A stretch of DNA of 64,000 bases from an uncultured Selenomonadales bacterium (GTDB lineage Bacteria > Bacillota > Negativicutes > Selenomonadales > Selenomonadaceae), in assembly GCA_900321035.1 (NCBI GenBank), contig ONUH01000004.1, forward strand, positions 1 to 64,000, given 5' to 3'. The position numbers and the translations under genes were made by a program. The notes under the pieces were generated by a model that was not told where the DNA came from, searched no databases, and saw nothing but the letters and a program-made list of their open reading frames with translations. Positions within the stretch are counted from its first letter, which is position 1; each line of letters opens with the position of its first letter. Positions 33,548-43,600 of the stretch are shown here, one piece after another.

Positions 33548-36235
33548 ATGAAACTGAATGCCGGGGAACGGTTGGAACTGAATAAGGAAAACAGCTTCGT
33601 GCGTGTGCTTTCCGGCCGGTTGGAAGCCTATGCGGACACTGCGGGCGACGTTTCGTTCCGGCAGTTCTACCTGATGACGGTCGGCGAAGGGGATGCGGCG
33701 TTTCCCGCTCTCGACGAATTCAAGGAAATCCGGGTGGTGCTCTGTGCCGTTGAGGACGCCGAACTGGAAGAAACCGCCTTCGACATGGAGACGCCGGAAG
33801 TCTTGAAACCGCTGATGGAAACGTGGTTCAAGAATCTCGGCGAAATCCCTTGGCTTCGGCTCTTAGCCGACAAAGGCGACGACCTTTTGCGGTCGTGGAG
33901 AGACGGAACGGTGCTGAAAGAAGCCGAAACGCATGAGGCGCTCATGGCGGGATTCAAGGAGAGCGAGCAGATTTTCGCGATGTTCCTCGGGATGCGGCTC
34001 GGCTCCGAGGACAAGAGGCTTTCCCACCGCATGAAGGTTCGCGCCTGGGGAAAGCGGATGCTCGTCGAAAACTCCATCCGCAGCCTGCTGGGCGAAGAGC
34101 AGCTCCATTACGAAGGAACCGGGGTTGAAAACGGCGTCACTGAGGCGGCCTTTGTGGTCGCGGAGGCTGCAAAAGCGATGGGGATGCCCACGGAGAATAT
34201 TGGCGTTTCCGGCGACATGGCGAAGCGGCTGGACCAAGTGGGAATCCTGCGTCGTCTCTCGCAAAAGGGCAATATGCAGCTCCGTCTCGTGACGCTGCCG
34301 GAGGGATGGCACAAACAGGACGTCGGCGTCATGATCGGCTATTGGGGCGAAGAAAAGCGGCTCGCAGCGCTGATCCCGAGCTCGCCGGAGCAGTACCGGG
34401 CGGTGTTGGCGGGACAGTCCCAAAGCATTCCTGTAGACGACGAGGCGGCGAAGCAAATCTCGAGGGACGCGTTTGCCTGCTACGCGGGCTTCCCGGCACG
34501 GGCATTGAAGCTGCTGGATTTATTGAAGTTCATGTTTCGGCAATGCTGGAAGGCGGACTATCGCGCCATTATCCTCACCAGCCTGATCGCGGGCCTGATT
34601 CCGCTGGCGACGCCCATCATCACCGAGACTATCTTTCAGGACATCATCCCGATTTTCGACCGGCAGGGGCTCGCCACCGTCACGCAGGCATTGATGGTCA
34701 CGAGCTTTACGACGGCTGCGCTGTCCATCGTGCGCTCCATTGCGATCATGCGTATCTCGACAAAGATCGAGATCAGCTCCGAGGCGGCGCTTTGGGGGCG
34801 GCTGCTGTCGATGCCCACGAAGTTTTTCCGCCGCTATACCGTGGGCGAGCTGGCGGGCCGTATGGGCGGCCTCGGCGTGGCCAAGGGACTCGTCTCCGGC
34901 AATTTCGTCGGTACCGTTTTCAGCTTCATATTCTCCTTTTGGAGCATCTTTTTGATGTGCTATTACAGCCTGAAGCTGACGGCGGCGGCGATTGCCGTCT
35001 GGATTGTCTACGCGATCTTCGAGTTCTTCGTCTTTCGCCGGGTACTGGAATTCCAGCGGAAGATCATCGAGGCGAGCAACAAGACGGCGGGCACGGTGCA
35101 GCAGATTTTCGCGGGGCTTGCGAAGTTCCGCGTGCAGGGCGCCGAGGAACAGGCTTACCACTTATGGAGCCGGGATTTCGGAATGCAGTGGAACTATGAG
35201 CTGGCGCTTCGCTGGCAGAACAACTACACTTCGATTATATCGAGCATCCAGCCCTTCATTTTGACGATGCTGCTTTACTATATCGCGGTGAACGGAAACG
35301 GCGACGCGGGCGCCGGCGGAAAAGCCGCGCAGCAGGGTATCGGATATGCGCAGTTCATGGCGTTCAGCGCTGCCTATTCCGCCTTCAACGGAACCTTGGG
35401 CAGCGTCATGGGCTTCATCGGCACATTCTTCGGCATCCAGCCGCAGCTCGAAAACCTGCGGCCGATCTTGCAGGAAGTGCCGGAGAATACCGGGGACAAG
35501 ATGGACGCCGAGACGCTGACCGGCGCTATGGAGGTCAGCCATCTTTCCTTCGCTTACGAGGGCGGAGCAGAGGTGCTGCACGACGTCAGCTTCCGCGTCC
35601 GCGCCGGGGAAACCGTCGCCATCGTCGGGAAATCCGGCTGCGGGAAATCCACGCTGGTGCGCTGTCTTTTGGGCTTCGAGAAGCCGACGAAAGGAATCGT
35701 CTCGTATGACGGGCAGAATCTCGCGGAGCTTTCCCTGCCGTCGGTTCGGACGCAGATGGGCGTCGTGCTGCAAAACGGCCAGCTGATGACCGGCGATATC
35801 TTCACGAACATTGTCGGCACGCGGCTTCTGACCCAGGACGACGCCTGGGAAGCGGCGGAGGCGGCGGGCATCGCACAGGACATTTCGGAAATGCCGATGG
35901 GGATGCAGACCGTCATCAGCGAGGGCAGTTCAAATATCTCCGGCGGTCAGCGGCAGCGGCTCCTGATTGCCCGCGCTCTCGTCAACAAGCCTGCGATCCT
36001 GATCCTTGACGAGGCCACCAGCGCCCTGGACAACCGCTCCCAGGCGATTGTCACGGAAAGCCTGGACAGGCTGAAAGTGACTCGCATCATCGTCGCGCAT
36101 CGGCTCTCGACGATACGCGGATGCGACCATGTGATTGTCATGGACGATGGACGCATCGCCGAGGAGGGCGGTTTCGACGAGCTGGTGGAAAAGGGAGGCA
36201 TCTTCGCCGAACTGGTGAAACGACAAGTCGCGTAG
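33548..36235 (+). CDS. NHLM-type ABC exporter, second ATP-binding protein
   Basis: An 895-residue partner of the C39 exporter. The N-terminal 340 residues are a large cytoplasmic region without a peptidase active site; the first 100 residues have the beta-rich look of a cyclic-nucleotide-binding-like fold. A membrane domain (about 345-640) and an ABC ATPase follow: Walker A GKSGCGKST, signature ISGGQRQRLLIARAL, Walker B ILILDEATSALD. NHLM systems typically encode both ABC proteins side by side, which may work as a heterodimer. I use ATG 33548 behind GAAAGGG; an earlier in-frame ATG at 33470 is encoded by the hairpin repeat. Confidence 0.9.
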   Translation: MKLNAGERLELNKENSFVRVLSGRLEAYADTAGDVSFRQFYLMTVGEGDAAFPALDEFKEIRVVLCAVEDAELEETAFDMETPEVLKPLMETWFKNLGEIPWLRLLADKGDDLLRSWRDGTVLKEAETHEALMAGFKESEQIFAMFLGMRLGSEDKRLSHRMKVRAWGKRMLVENSIRSLLGEEQLHYEGTGVENGVTEAAFVVAEAAKAMGMPTENIGVSGDMAKRLDQVGILRRLSQKGNMQLRLVTLPEGWHKQDVGVMIGYWGEEKRLAALIPSSPEQYRAVLAGQSQSIPVDDEAAKQISRDAFACYAGFPARALKLLDLLKFMFRQCWKADYRAIILTSLIAGLIPLATPIITETIFQDIIPIFDRQGLATVTQALMVTSFTTAALSIVRSIAIMRISTKIEISSEAALWGRLLSMPTKFFRRYTVGELAGRMGGLGVAKGLVSGNFVGTVFSFIFSFWSIFLMCYYSLKLTAAAIAVWIVYAIFEFFVFRRVLEFQRKIIEASNKTAGTVQQIFAGLAKFRVQGAEEQAYHLWSRDFGMQWNYELALRWQNNYTSIISSIQPFILTMLLYYIAVNGNGDAGAGGKAAQQGIGYAQFMAFSAAYSAFNGTLGSVMGFIGTFFGIQPQLENLRPILQEVPENTGDKMDAETLTGAMEVSHLSFAYEGGAEVLHDVSFRVRAGETVAIVGKSGCGKSTLVRCLLGFEKPTKGIVSYDGQNLAELSLPSVRTQMGVVLQNGQLMTGDIFTNIVGTRLLTQDDAWEAAEAAGIAQDISEMPMGMQTVISEGSSNISGGQRQRLLIARALVNKPAILILDEATSALDNRSQAIVTESLDRLKVTRIIVAHRLSTIRGCDHVIVMDDGRIAEEGGFDELVEKGGIFAELVKRQVA

Positions 36236-36244
36236 AATTTATTT

Positions 36245-36377
36245 GCCCTCCCCTATGGGGAGGGGGGACCGCCGCAGGCGGTGGGTGAGGTTTCACGAAG
36301 TTACGTTTGTGTTAATCGTTACGTCGAAAGACCTCATCCGTCAGCCTTCGGCTGCCACCTTCCCCAGAGGGGAAGGC
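36245..36377. repeat. Four-hairpin modular repeat, copy R1
   Basis: A 133-bp element made of a CCCTCCCC/GGGGAGGG hairpin, an ACCGCC/GGCGGT hairpin, a variable middle, a CAGCC-TTC-GGCTG hairpin and a CCTTCCCC/GGGGAAGG hairpin. The reverse complement of 60686-60819 has the same order and nearly the same end sequences. Confidence 0.85.
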
Positions 36378-36407
36378 ACGTTTTGTGAATTGGCATGAGG
36401 AACGAGT

Positions 36408-36977
36408 ATGACACAACCAACTTCAACCGAAGAACGACGCGCATATTGGAACAAGACCGCAGCTCTCGCCGTCACAAACGAGGCCGCGTTTGTCGAGCTT
36501 TACAACGAGTTTTTCCCCGTGGTCTATAAATTCTTGCTGTCGAAATGCCGAAACGGAGAGATGGCCGACGAGGCGGTCAGCCGCACGTTTCTCAATATGT
36601 ACGCACACCTTGCGGAATACGACGAGAAGCGGGGCGCGTTTTCCACGTGGCTGTTCCGGATCGCGGTCAACGAGCTTCGCATGCTTTTCCGTGCAAAGCA
36701 GCGATCCCTGGACACGGAATGGGACGAAGGTTTCGACCCGCCCGCGCCGGAACAGGTAAGTCCGGAGGCGATGGCTTTGCGGCGGGAACGGGACGCCGAA
36801 CTGCATGACGCCTTGATGCGGCTCCCGGAGCGGGAACAGAAAATCCTCACCATGACCTACTGGATGGAAATGTCGGCGGGAGAGGTCGCGGAAGAGCTCG
36901 GCATGACGGCGGAAGCGGTCAGGGCGGTGCTTTCCCGGAGCCGAAAGACGCTCAAAAAATACTTGGAAGAAGGATAA
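36408..36977 (+). CDS. ECF-type RNA polymerase sigma factor
   Basis: A 189-residue sigma-70 family protein with only region 2 (about 25-95; EAVSRTFLNMYAHLAEYDEK, then FSTWLFRIAVNELR) and region 4 (about 128-185; LPEREQKILTMTYWMEMS, then GEVAEELGMTAEAVRAVLSR). No anti-sigma gene is adjacent. It is encoded between the exporter and TolC genes and 6 bp before TolC, so it belongs to the island. The three peptide promoters with an identical 38-bp block are its obvious candidate targets; this is inference. Confidence 0.88.
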   Translation: MTQPTSTEERRAYWNKTAALAVTNEAAFVELYNEFFPVVYKFLLSKCRNGEMADEAVSRTFLNMYAHLAEYDEKRGAFSTWLFRIAVNELRMLFRAKQRSLDTEWDEGFDPPAPEQVSPEAMALRRERDAELHDALMRLPEREQKILTMTYWMEMSAGEVAEELGMTAEAVRAVLSRSRKTLKKYLEEG

Positions 36978-36982
36978 GACGC

Positions 36983-38428
36983 ATGAAAACGATTTGGAGA
37001 AAAGCGGGCGTGCTGGCGACGGCGGCGTTCCTCGCGGCGGGATACGGACTCTGTGAAGCCGCCGTGCCGCTGTCCCTTTCCGAAAGCGTCGAAATGGCCC
37101 TCAATCGCGACGAGAGTATCGAGGCATCCAGGGCCGGGAAAAATGCTGCAAAATGGCAGCTTTCCGCTGCCCGCCGCGCTTCCGGCTTCAATATCAGCTG
37201 GAAGTCTTCCGCGACGACCATTGGCGGGGCGAATTATCGGCAGAATCGTCGTTACTATAATATGGGTCTCACGGATGACGCTTACGAATACAGCTATACG
37301 AACGGCTTTTCCGCAGAATTCCCGCTTTATACGGGCGGCCGCATCGAGAACACGATCGAGGCGCGTCATCACGGTCTTTCCGCTGCAGACCTGACGCTGG
37401 AGAACACGAAGCAGACCGTGAAATATCAGACCACCGAAGCCTATTACAACGTGCTGCAGCGGAAAAATCTTGTCAAAGTCGCCGAGAGCGCCGTGCAAAC
37501 GTCCAGCCAGCAGCTCCGCCTGATCGAGGCGCAGTTCAGCGAAGGCGCGGTGGCGAAGTCCGACGTGCTTCAGATGCAGGTGCAGCTTGCAAATTATCAG
37601 CAAGGTCTCGTCAGCGCCGAGGGAAATCTCAGCGTCGCGAAAAAAACGCTGCTCGCTTATGTCGGGCTGCCCAGGGATACGGAAATTGAGACGACGGACG
37701 CCTTTTCCTATGAGCCGTTTTTGATGACGCTTCCCGAGTGTGAGGCTTACGCATTGGAAAATCGTCCGGACGCGGCGGCTGCGGCTTATGCGGTGAAACA
37801 GGCCGAATCGCAGAAGGAAGCGGCAAAGGCCGGCTATCGTCCAACCCTTGCCGCCGTTGCCTCGACGAATATCGCCGATAAGGACCCTTTTCGACGGGAG
37901 CGGAGCGACGCATGGGAGGCGGGGCTTTCCCTCTCCTGGAGCATTTTTGACAACATGGTGACGGCGGCGAACGTAAACGTGGCGAAATCCACGGCCGAGC
38001 GGGCGCAGGCCGAAGCGGAGCTCTTGCTCAGGAACGTCCGCTTGCAGACGGAGAGCGCCTATATCCGAATGAAAGCGGCGGAGCAGAATATCCAGTCAGC
38101 CGTCGAGGCGATCGCGCAGGCCGAGAATCGCTATATGATCGCCGAAGTCCGCTATCAGGAAGGCGTCGACATCCTGCTTGCCGTGACAGACGCGCAGGAA
38201 AAGCTGACCCAAGCCCGCACGAATTACTATACGGCACTTTACGATTACAACCTGAATAAGGCGGCGCTGGCAAAGGCGATGGGCGTTCCCGTGGACATCG
38301 ACGTGCCGCGCTACGTCGCCGCGAGGGACGGCGGCAAGTCCGAGCCGCGGGCGCTGGACGAAGCGTCGCTGCATCCGGTACAAAAAGAAACGCCCGACGA
38401 AGGAACGTCGGACGAGGAAAAAGGATAA
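36983..38428 (+). CDS. TolC-family outer-membrane efflux channel
   Basis: A 481-residue protein with a signal peptide (cleavage probably after CEAA near 27) and two TolC repeats rich in long helices (LSLSESVEMALNRDESIEASR; ATNRPD-like ALENRPDAAAAAYAVKQAES). The stretch YQTTEAYYNVLQRKNLVKVAE and the second-half TESAYIRMKAAEQNIQSA are typical helical barrel segments. It should supply the outer-membrane exit for the NHLM exporter through the two membrane-fusion proteins. The C-terminus has a charged tail of about 35 residues. Its ATG lies 6 bp after the sigma factor stop. Confidence 0.9.
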   Translation: MKTIWRKAGVLATAAFLAAGYGLCEAAVPLSLSESVEMALNRDESIEASRAGKNAAKWQLSAARRASGFNISWKSSATTIGGANYRQNRRYYNMGLTDDAYEYSYTNGFSAEFPLYTGGRIENTIEARHHGLSAADLTLENTKQTVKYQTTEAYYNVLQRKNLVKVAESAVQTSSQQLRLIEAQFSEGAVAKSDVLQMQVQLANYQQGLVSAEGNLSVAKKTLLAYVGLPRDTEIETTDAFSYEPFLMTLPECEAYALENRPDAAAAAYAVKQAESQKEAAKAGYRPTLAAVASTNIADKDPFRRERSDAWEAGLSLSWSIFDNMVTAANVNVAKSTAERAQAEAELLLRNVRLQTESAYIRMKAAEQNIQSAVEAIAQAENRYMIAEVRYQEGVDILLAVTDAQEKLTQARTNYYTALYDYNLNKAALAKAMGVPVDIDVPRYVAARDGGKSEPRALDEASLHPVQKETPDEGTSDEEKG

Positions 38429-38445
38429 GAAATTTTTCCAAACCC

Positions 38446-38483
38446 TGTCACATTTTTTCGGCTCATGCATATATACGGATGAA
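38446..38483 (+). promoter_or_regulatory. Conserved 38-bp peptide promoter block, copy A
   Basis: TGTCA, 9 nt with a T-tract, GGCTC, 2 nt, GCATATATA, 2 nt, GATGAA. The same block with identical spacing occurs at 44047 and 45250. It ends 37 nt before the start codon of the first peptide gene. A sigma-A-like reading is CTGTCA-N17-CATATA, but an alternative factor is possible. Confidence 0.75.
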
Positions 38484-38520
38484 AGCAAATGAACAACGAT
38501 TAAAAAAGGAGGCGAACATC

Positions 38521-38817
38521 ATGGCGAAAGAATTGATGGACAAGCGTATGACGGAGGAGGAACTGGACAAGGTGGCAGGAGGCGCAGGGTACTCCTACAT
38601 GCGGAAAAAGAAGAACGGAAACTATGAGATCGTGACCTGCAGCCAGGAACTCACCGTCGAGCAGGCGAAGGGGCTTCTGAACGGGGATCCTCCCCAGAAT
38701 CACGGGATCCGGGATGATGTGATCAGTATCTTGCCGGACGTGCCCGCCGACAAGCTGGACGCGGTGAAAAAGCAGTTGAACAAGGCCTATGATGGCTGCA
38801 CGTTCCAGACGATTTAA
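38521..38817 (+). CDS. Double-glycine-leader peptide A1
   Basis: A 98-residue precursor. The 21-residue leader (ELMDKRMTEEELDKVAGG at its end) has the hydrophobic pattern and Gly-Gly of C39 substrates. Cleavage leaves a 77-residue product beginning AGYSYMRKKKNGNYEIV. ATG 38521 has AAGGAGG 10 nt upstream; an upstream in-frame ATG at 38479 lies in the promoter block. The product is paralogous to the peptide at 44936 (AGY(S/A)Y start, LT-EQ-KG middle, Y-GC-FQ end). It has two Cys. It is too large for a classical lantibiotic; a class II bacteriocin-like or adhesion role is possible. Confidence 0.82.
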   Translation: MAKELMDKRMTEEELDKVAGGAGYSYMRKKKNGNYEIVTCSQELTVEQAKGLLNGDPPQNHGIRDDVISILPDVPADKLDAVKKQLNKAYDGCTFQTI

Positions 38818-38940
38818 AATGTGGTCGAAGATTCGTGGAAAACTGCGGGCCGTCCGACGGAAAGGTGAGGCGCGCCAAGCGGGACGACGTTTTGCCGGAA
38901 GTGCAGAGGAAAACGATCCAAATGAAGGGAGAGTTTAAAG

Positions 38941-39570
38941 ATGGCAACATTGGACAAAGAAAAAATTCAGGTATTCCGGGATGAGATTGATGGCGAGAAG
39001 CTGGCGAAGGTGTTCCAGGATATTCCCGAGGAGCGGGTGGAAAAGGCATTCCGGAACAAAGATATTCAGAAATTGGCGGAAAAACTTGGCGAGGATGTGG
39101 ACTTGTTTGCAGCGGTCATGGGCGTCTATGACACGGAGAAGTCCTATGCTGCGGCTGCCGCGGCTGTTCCGGGCAATTATACGAAGGAAGAGTTCGATGA
39201 ATTTCGCACGGTTTACGCCAATCTTTTCCTGAAGGATTTTCATGAAAAGGTGTTCGAGGACAAGGCGGATTCCAAGAAACTCACAGACGAGGAATTGGAG
39301 CAGGTGGCCGGCGGCTTCCCCTTCGGCTCGGTGTTCTCCTTCGTGGGAAAAGGCGTGAACTGCATCGTGGACAAGCTCCCCATCAGCGCTGATGCAAAGA
39401 AAAGATCGAAGCTGATTGTCAGCACCGTCAGCGCCGTGGGCAACATAGCCATCGGCACGGTCCTGTGCGCCACAGGGGCCGGCGCTGCGGCAGGCGGCAT
39501 CACCATCGCCAGCGGGGTCGCGGATCTTGCCAATGCCATTCACGGTGCGGCAACATTGAACAAAAAGTAA
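38941..39570 (+). CDS. Long-leader precursor with hydrophobic Gly/Ala-rich product
   Basis: A 209-residue protein. Residues 1-113 are helical and charged. LTDEELEQVAGG (about 114-125) is a double-glycine cleavage site. The 84-residue product begins FPFGSVFSFVGKGVNC and has a long hydrophobic Ala/Gly stretch (IAIGTVLCATGAGAAAGG). The large leader recalls NHLP/Nif11-type precursors, whereas the product resembles membrane-active bacteriocins. GGGAGA lies upstream of the ATG. Confidence 0.75.
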   Translation: MATLDKEKIQVFRDEIDGEKLAKVFQDIPEERVEKAFRNKDIQKLAEKLGEDVDLFAAVMGVYDTEKSYAAAAAAVPGNYTKEEFDEFRTVYANLFLKDFHEKVFEDKADSKKLTDEELEQVAGGFPFGSVFSFVGKGVNCIVDKLPISADAKKRSKLIVSTVSAVGNIAIGTVLCATGAGAAAGGITIASGVADLANAIHGAATLNKK

Positions 39571-39625
39571 GGAACTGTGCAGAAATAAGTGAAACAACGA
39601 CCGCATGAAAAAGGGGGTAACGAAA

Positions 39626-39925
39626 ATGGCAGAAGAATTGATGGACAAGACGATGAACGAGGGTGAATTGGCACAGGTCTCCGGCGGGACGAGGATAGAG
39701 ACGTATGATATCATCAAATTCTACAAGTCGAAAGGGATCGAGATGCCGAACAACATCGAGGCTGCGGCGAGGAAAGCATGCATTCTGTTGAATCGTGATT
39801 TTAACATCAGCGTTGCCTTGAATATTCAGGATAACAGCGACGATTCCAAGAACCGTTACTATGACAGGCACAAGAAATATTCTCACGCAGAGATCATGGA
39901 TATGCTTCACAAAAAGTACGGGTAA
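39626..39925 (+). CDS. Double-glycine-leader peptide B1
   Basis: A 99-residue precursor with the leader MAEELMDKTMNEGELAQVSGG, leaving a 78-residue product. The product is paralogous to that of the gene at 44491: both begin with T, contain a YDIIKFY/HELMYFY-like helix, and end in Y(S/N)H-EIM-ML-KKY-G. ATG 39626 follows AAAGGGGG by 8 nt; an upstream ATG at 39605 is less well placed. Confidence 0.8.
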   Translation: MAEELMDKTMNEGELAQVSGGTRIETYDIIKFYKSKGIEMPNNIEAAARKACILLNRDFNISVALNIQDNSDDSKNRYYDRHKKYSHAEIMDMLHKKYG

Positions 39926-40017
39926 GGAAAAACGCGGTTACGAAGTGACGGTGCACGAAGGGTAGCAGCAGTGAGTTCAGCTTGCATAATCTTGCATATA
40001 AGAAGGAGAAAAACATC

Positions 40018-40569
40018 ATGAAAATCAACGGCAAAGAGATCACGAAGGAAATGCTGGCAAAGGCGGAGGCCTGCAAGACGGCGGAGGAGCTCGTAGCCCT
40101 CGCGAAGGAGAACGGCGTCGAGCTGACCGCAGAAGAGGCGGCGGCGTACCTCGCGGAGCATGAGAGAGGCAAGCTCACCGGTGAGGAGCTGGACGCTGTG
40201 GCGGGAGGGGGTAAAATTATGAAACCTGGCGGTAAGCATAAGGGATGCTTCCTCACCACGGCAGTCTGCGAATATCTGGGCAAGGCGGACGACTGCGAGG
40301 AGCTGACCACGCTGCGGGACTATCGGGATGAGTGGCTGGCGAAGCAGCCGGGCGGTGTGGAACTGATCGAGGAATATTATGAGATCGCCCCCGGTATCGT
40401 TCGCGCCATGAAGGACTCCCCGAATTACGGCGAGCTTTGCGAAGAGCTTCTCAGCAGCTATATCCGCCCCTGCCTCGCGCTGATTAACCAGGGCAGGAAC
40501 GAGGAATGCAAGCGGCTCTATATCGAAATGGTGCGTTACGCCGAAGGACTGGTGAGCGCAGCGGCGTAA
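40018..40569 (+). CDS. Nif11-like-leader precursor with CFI-box-type C-terminal domain
   Basis: A 183-residue protein. Residues 1-50 resemble Nif11-type leaders (LAKAEACKTAEELVALAKEN; GVELTAEEAAAYL), ending in LTGEELDAVAGG near 64. The C-terminal domain carries CFLTTAVCEYLGK then ELTTLRDYRDEWLAKQPGG and YYEIAPGIV, which I recognise as the CFI-box arrangement found at the end of various bacterial proteins. It has about six Cys. AAGGAG lies 11 nt upstream of the ATG. Function unknown; its leader marks it for the same exporter. Confidence 0.75.
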   Translation: MKINGKEITKEMLAKAEACKTAEELVALAKENGVELTAEEAAAYLAEHERGKLTGEELDAVAGGGKIMKPGGKHKGCFLTTAVCEYLGKADDCEELTTLRDYRDEWLAKQPGGVELIEEYYEIAPGIVRAMKDSPNYGELCEELLSSYIRPCLALINQGRNEECKRLYIEMVRYAEGLVSAAA

Positions 40570-40661
40570 GCACGGCGACGTTAGGAAATCTTGCGACGTC
40601 GGGAAAACCAGGAAGTGAAAAGCAAAAAACGAGTTCGGTGGTTCCTAAAGGAGAGACAAGG

Positions 40662-43600
40662 ATGAAGAAACATGGAAGGCAAGAAATCAACGGAAAAGCG
40701 AAGAGGCGTCTTACGGCGATGATATTGGCGGGGCTGGCGACGGTCCCGTCCTTCGTCTATGCGGCGGAAGCGGACTGGCAGACGGTTGAATATTTCTCGT
40801 CCCGGGGGCTGGATATCGTCAACGCGGCGGCGGCATACGACCGTGGCTTCACGGGCAAGGGCGTCCGCCTCGGCGTGTGCGATCAGCCGACCAATTTCAG
40901 GCATCCGGATTTTTCGGGCAAAAGCGGCTCATCCATGCTGAATGAGGCGAAGTTTTATTATTCAAGTGACCCGTCGGTCTTGTATACGTTAGAGGAATAC
41001 GGCTGGGCGTATCTCACCCACGGGACGCATGTGGCCGGCATTGCCGCCGCCGACAGGAACGGCGTCGGGATGCATGGCGTCGCCTTTGACGCGGATGTGC
41101 TGGGGGCGGTGTACGGAGAGTATATCAACGGGAATGGGTTTCAAGTGGATCCGGGCTATTCCACGTTCGAGCCCTATCTTTCGTTGAAAGATGTGAAGGT
41201 CATCAACAATTCATGGTCATACAGAATTTATTTGAATGACTACAAAAGTCTTAATGCGTATCGCAACGTCGTGGAGAATAATAGGCCGGGCGACTGCCTG
41301 AACTCCATTTTCAAGGCGGCGAAGGCGGACAAGCTGCTGGTGTTCTCGACGGGCAACCATGGGCGGCCCGAAGGGAATCCCCAGGCGCTTTCCGCCGCGC
41401 TGTATGACGCTGCGATGGACCATGTCATCGCGGTGACGGCCCTGGACGACGTGAACTTTCTGACCAAGCAGGGCGGGAAAATTTCCGGGTCGCAGCTCAT
41501 GGGGCCTTTTTCCAATTTCGCCTGCTATGCGGAGGATTATACGCTGGCCGCCCCCGGCACTAATATCATGTCTGCCAATGCGAATTTTGCGGGCGACGGC
41601 AGGCTGGATATTCCCCTGAGCGGCACTTCCATGGCCACGCCGTTCGTGGCGGGCGGCGCGGCTGTCGTCCAGCAGGCGTTTCCCTATCTGAGCGCTAAGC
41701 AGATCGGCGACGTGCTGCTGTCCACTGCCAACGCTAACGTCTCCGCCACGAATGGCTATGTCGTTTCTTTTGGGAATTACAAGCAGGGTGACAAACCAAT
41801 TAAACAGATTAACATCTTCTACACCAATCCGGACGTAACCTCTAAGACACCAGATAAATTGCGTCAGGATATCCAAAAGCTCTTGGAGGAGCCGGGACGG
41901 GACACATCTGATTATCCATATAGTGCTTTGCAAAGGGCGTACGAGGACGAATACGATGTGGTTCCCTATTACAAAGTCCCGTATGAGGCCCTCGTCGGGC
42001 AGGGGGTTCTTGACTTGGGGAAAGCCGTGCGCGGTCTGGCGGCACTGAACGCCCGTCGGCTGACCGCGGACGACATCAGCGGCGATTATACGGTGCAGGG
42101 AACAGAGGAAAACCAGGCACTTTACACCGTCAATACGGCGGGCTATGACTCCGAATGGTCGAACAACATCCGCGAAATCCGCGCGGGCTATCTCGCGGCC
42201 GACAGCGAGGAGGCAGACCTGAAAGCGCGGTACAATTATTACAAGGTGAACTGGCTGGACACATCCAAACCCAGCAAGGGAACCATGCAGGATTATATCG
42301 ATGAATTTAATGACGAGGTTAAAAAAAGCAGGCTGGCGGGTCTTCATGTGGGACTCCTGAAAACGGGAGCGGGCAGCCTGACTCTCTCCGGGACAAATAC
42401 TTATCAAGGAGCCAGCATCGCCGAGGGGGGAACGCTCCTCATCAACGGCTCGGTGGCGGGCGACGCTTACAGCGTCAAGAACGGCGTCATCGGGGGCCGA
42501 GGCGTCATCAACGGGTCACTTTACAATCATAATAAGGCCGTAGCGGGCGACGCGAACGCGAACGGCAATCTGTGGGTGGCGAATAAGCTATACTCCGACG
42601 GTCAGCTGATCAGCGTCGTCAACGACGCCGCCGGCACCGTTACCAATACGCAGTTCAAGGTGACGAATACAGCGAACGTGGAAGGCTCCACCATTGAAGT
42701 GAAGTACATATTGCCCGGCGAGAAATTCACGGTACTGACTGCGAACAATGTCACGGGCGTTCCGAAGAACAACGTCAGCAGCCCCGCCACCGGCATGCTC
42801 AACGAAAAGGCGACAGTGGAAGGCAATACCGTCACGGTTTCGGCGACGGCAGCGAACAATCTCGATACATCGGACGAGATTCTCAACGAAACATACGACG
42901 CGATGGTCAATATGTACAGGACGCTCGACAGCGCGAACGACCCGCGCGAAGGGGAAATGCGTCCGTTGTTCGACCTCGAGACGCCGGAAGCGAAAGAGGC
43001 GCTGGCCTCCATCTCGTCGAACGCGTCGGCGCAAAATATGAGTCTCGCACAGACCAGCGCGATGACCGGGCACATCGTTTCCTCGCGTCTCGCCGAAGCT
43101 TTCGTGACGAAGCCCATGGAGGTGAAGCTCCCTGTCGAGAAGCTCGACGAAGGGGAGGGAAAAGCGGTCACGGTGCCGATGAAACTGCCGCAGCCCGTGG
43201 ACAACGATTTTTGGTTCAAGACGGCGAAGAACTGGGGCGACCTCAAAGGCGGCGCGTACTATCACGGCACGTCCTTCGCGGTGGGATGGGACCGCGCCTA
43301 TAGCAAGGCGTGGCGCGCGGGCGCGTTCGTCAGCTATGGAACGGTGGGCTTCGCCGACACGGGGGCGCGGAACGAGATGAAGGACACGCGGCTGGGATTC
43401 TACGGCGGCTACAGTCTCGGCCCCCACGCGGGCTTCGTTTATCTTGACTACGGCTGGCTGAAAAATGACATCTCGCGTAGTCTCGCGCACCTCAATCTGT
43501 TCCCGAAAGCGAACTACGACAGCCGCATCTTAGAGCTGGGCGGCGAGTACAAGTACGACCTCCACGCGGGGAAGGATACGCCGTGGCATCTCAGTCCCTA

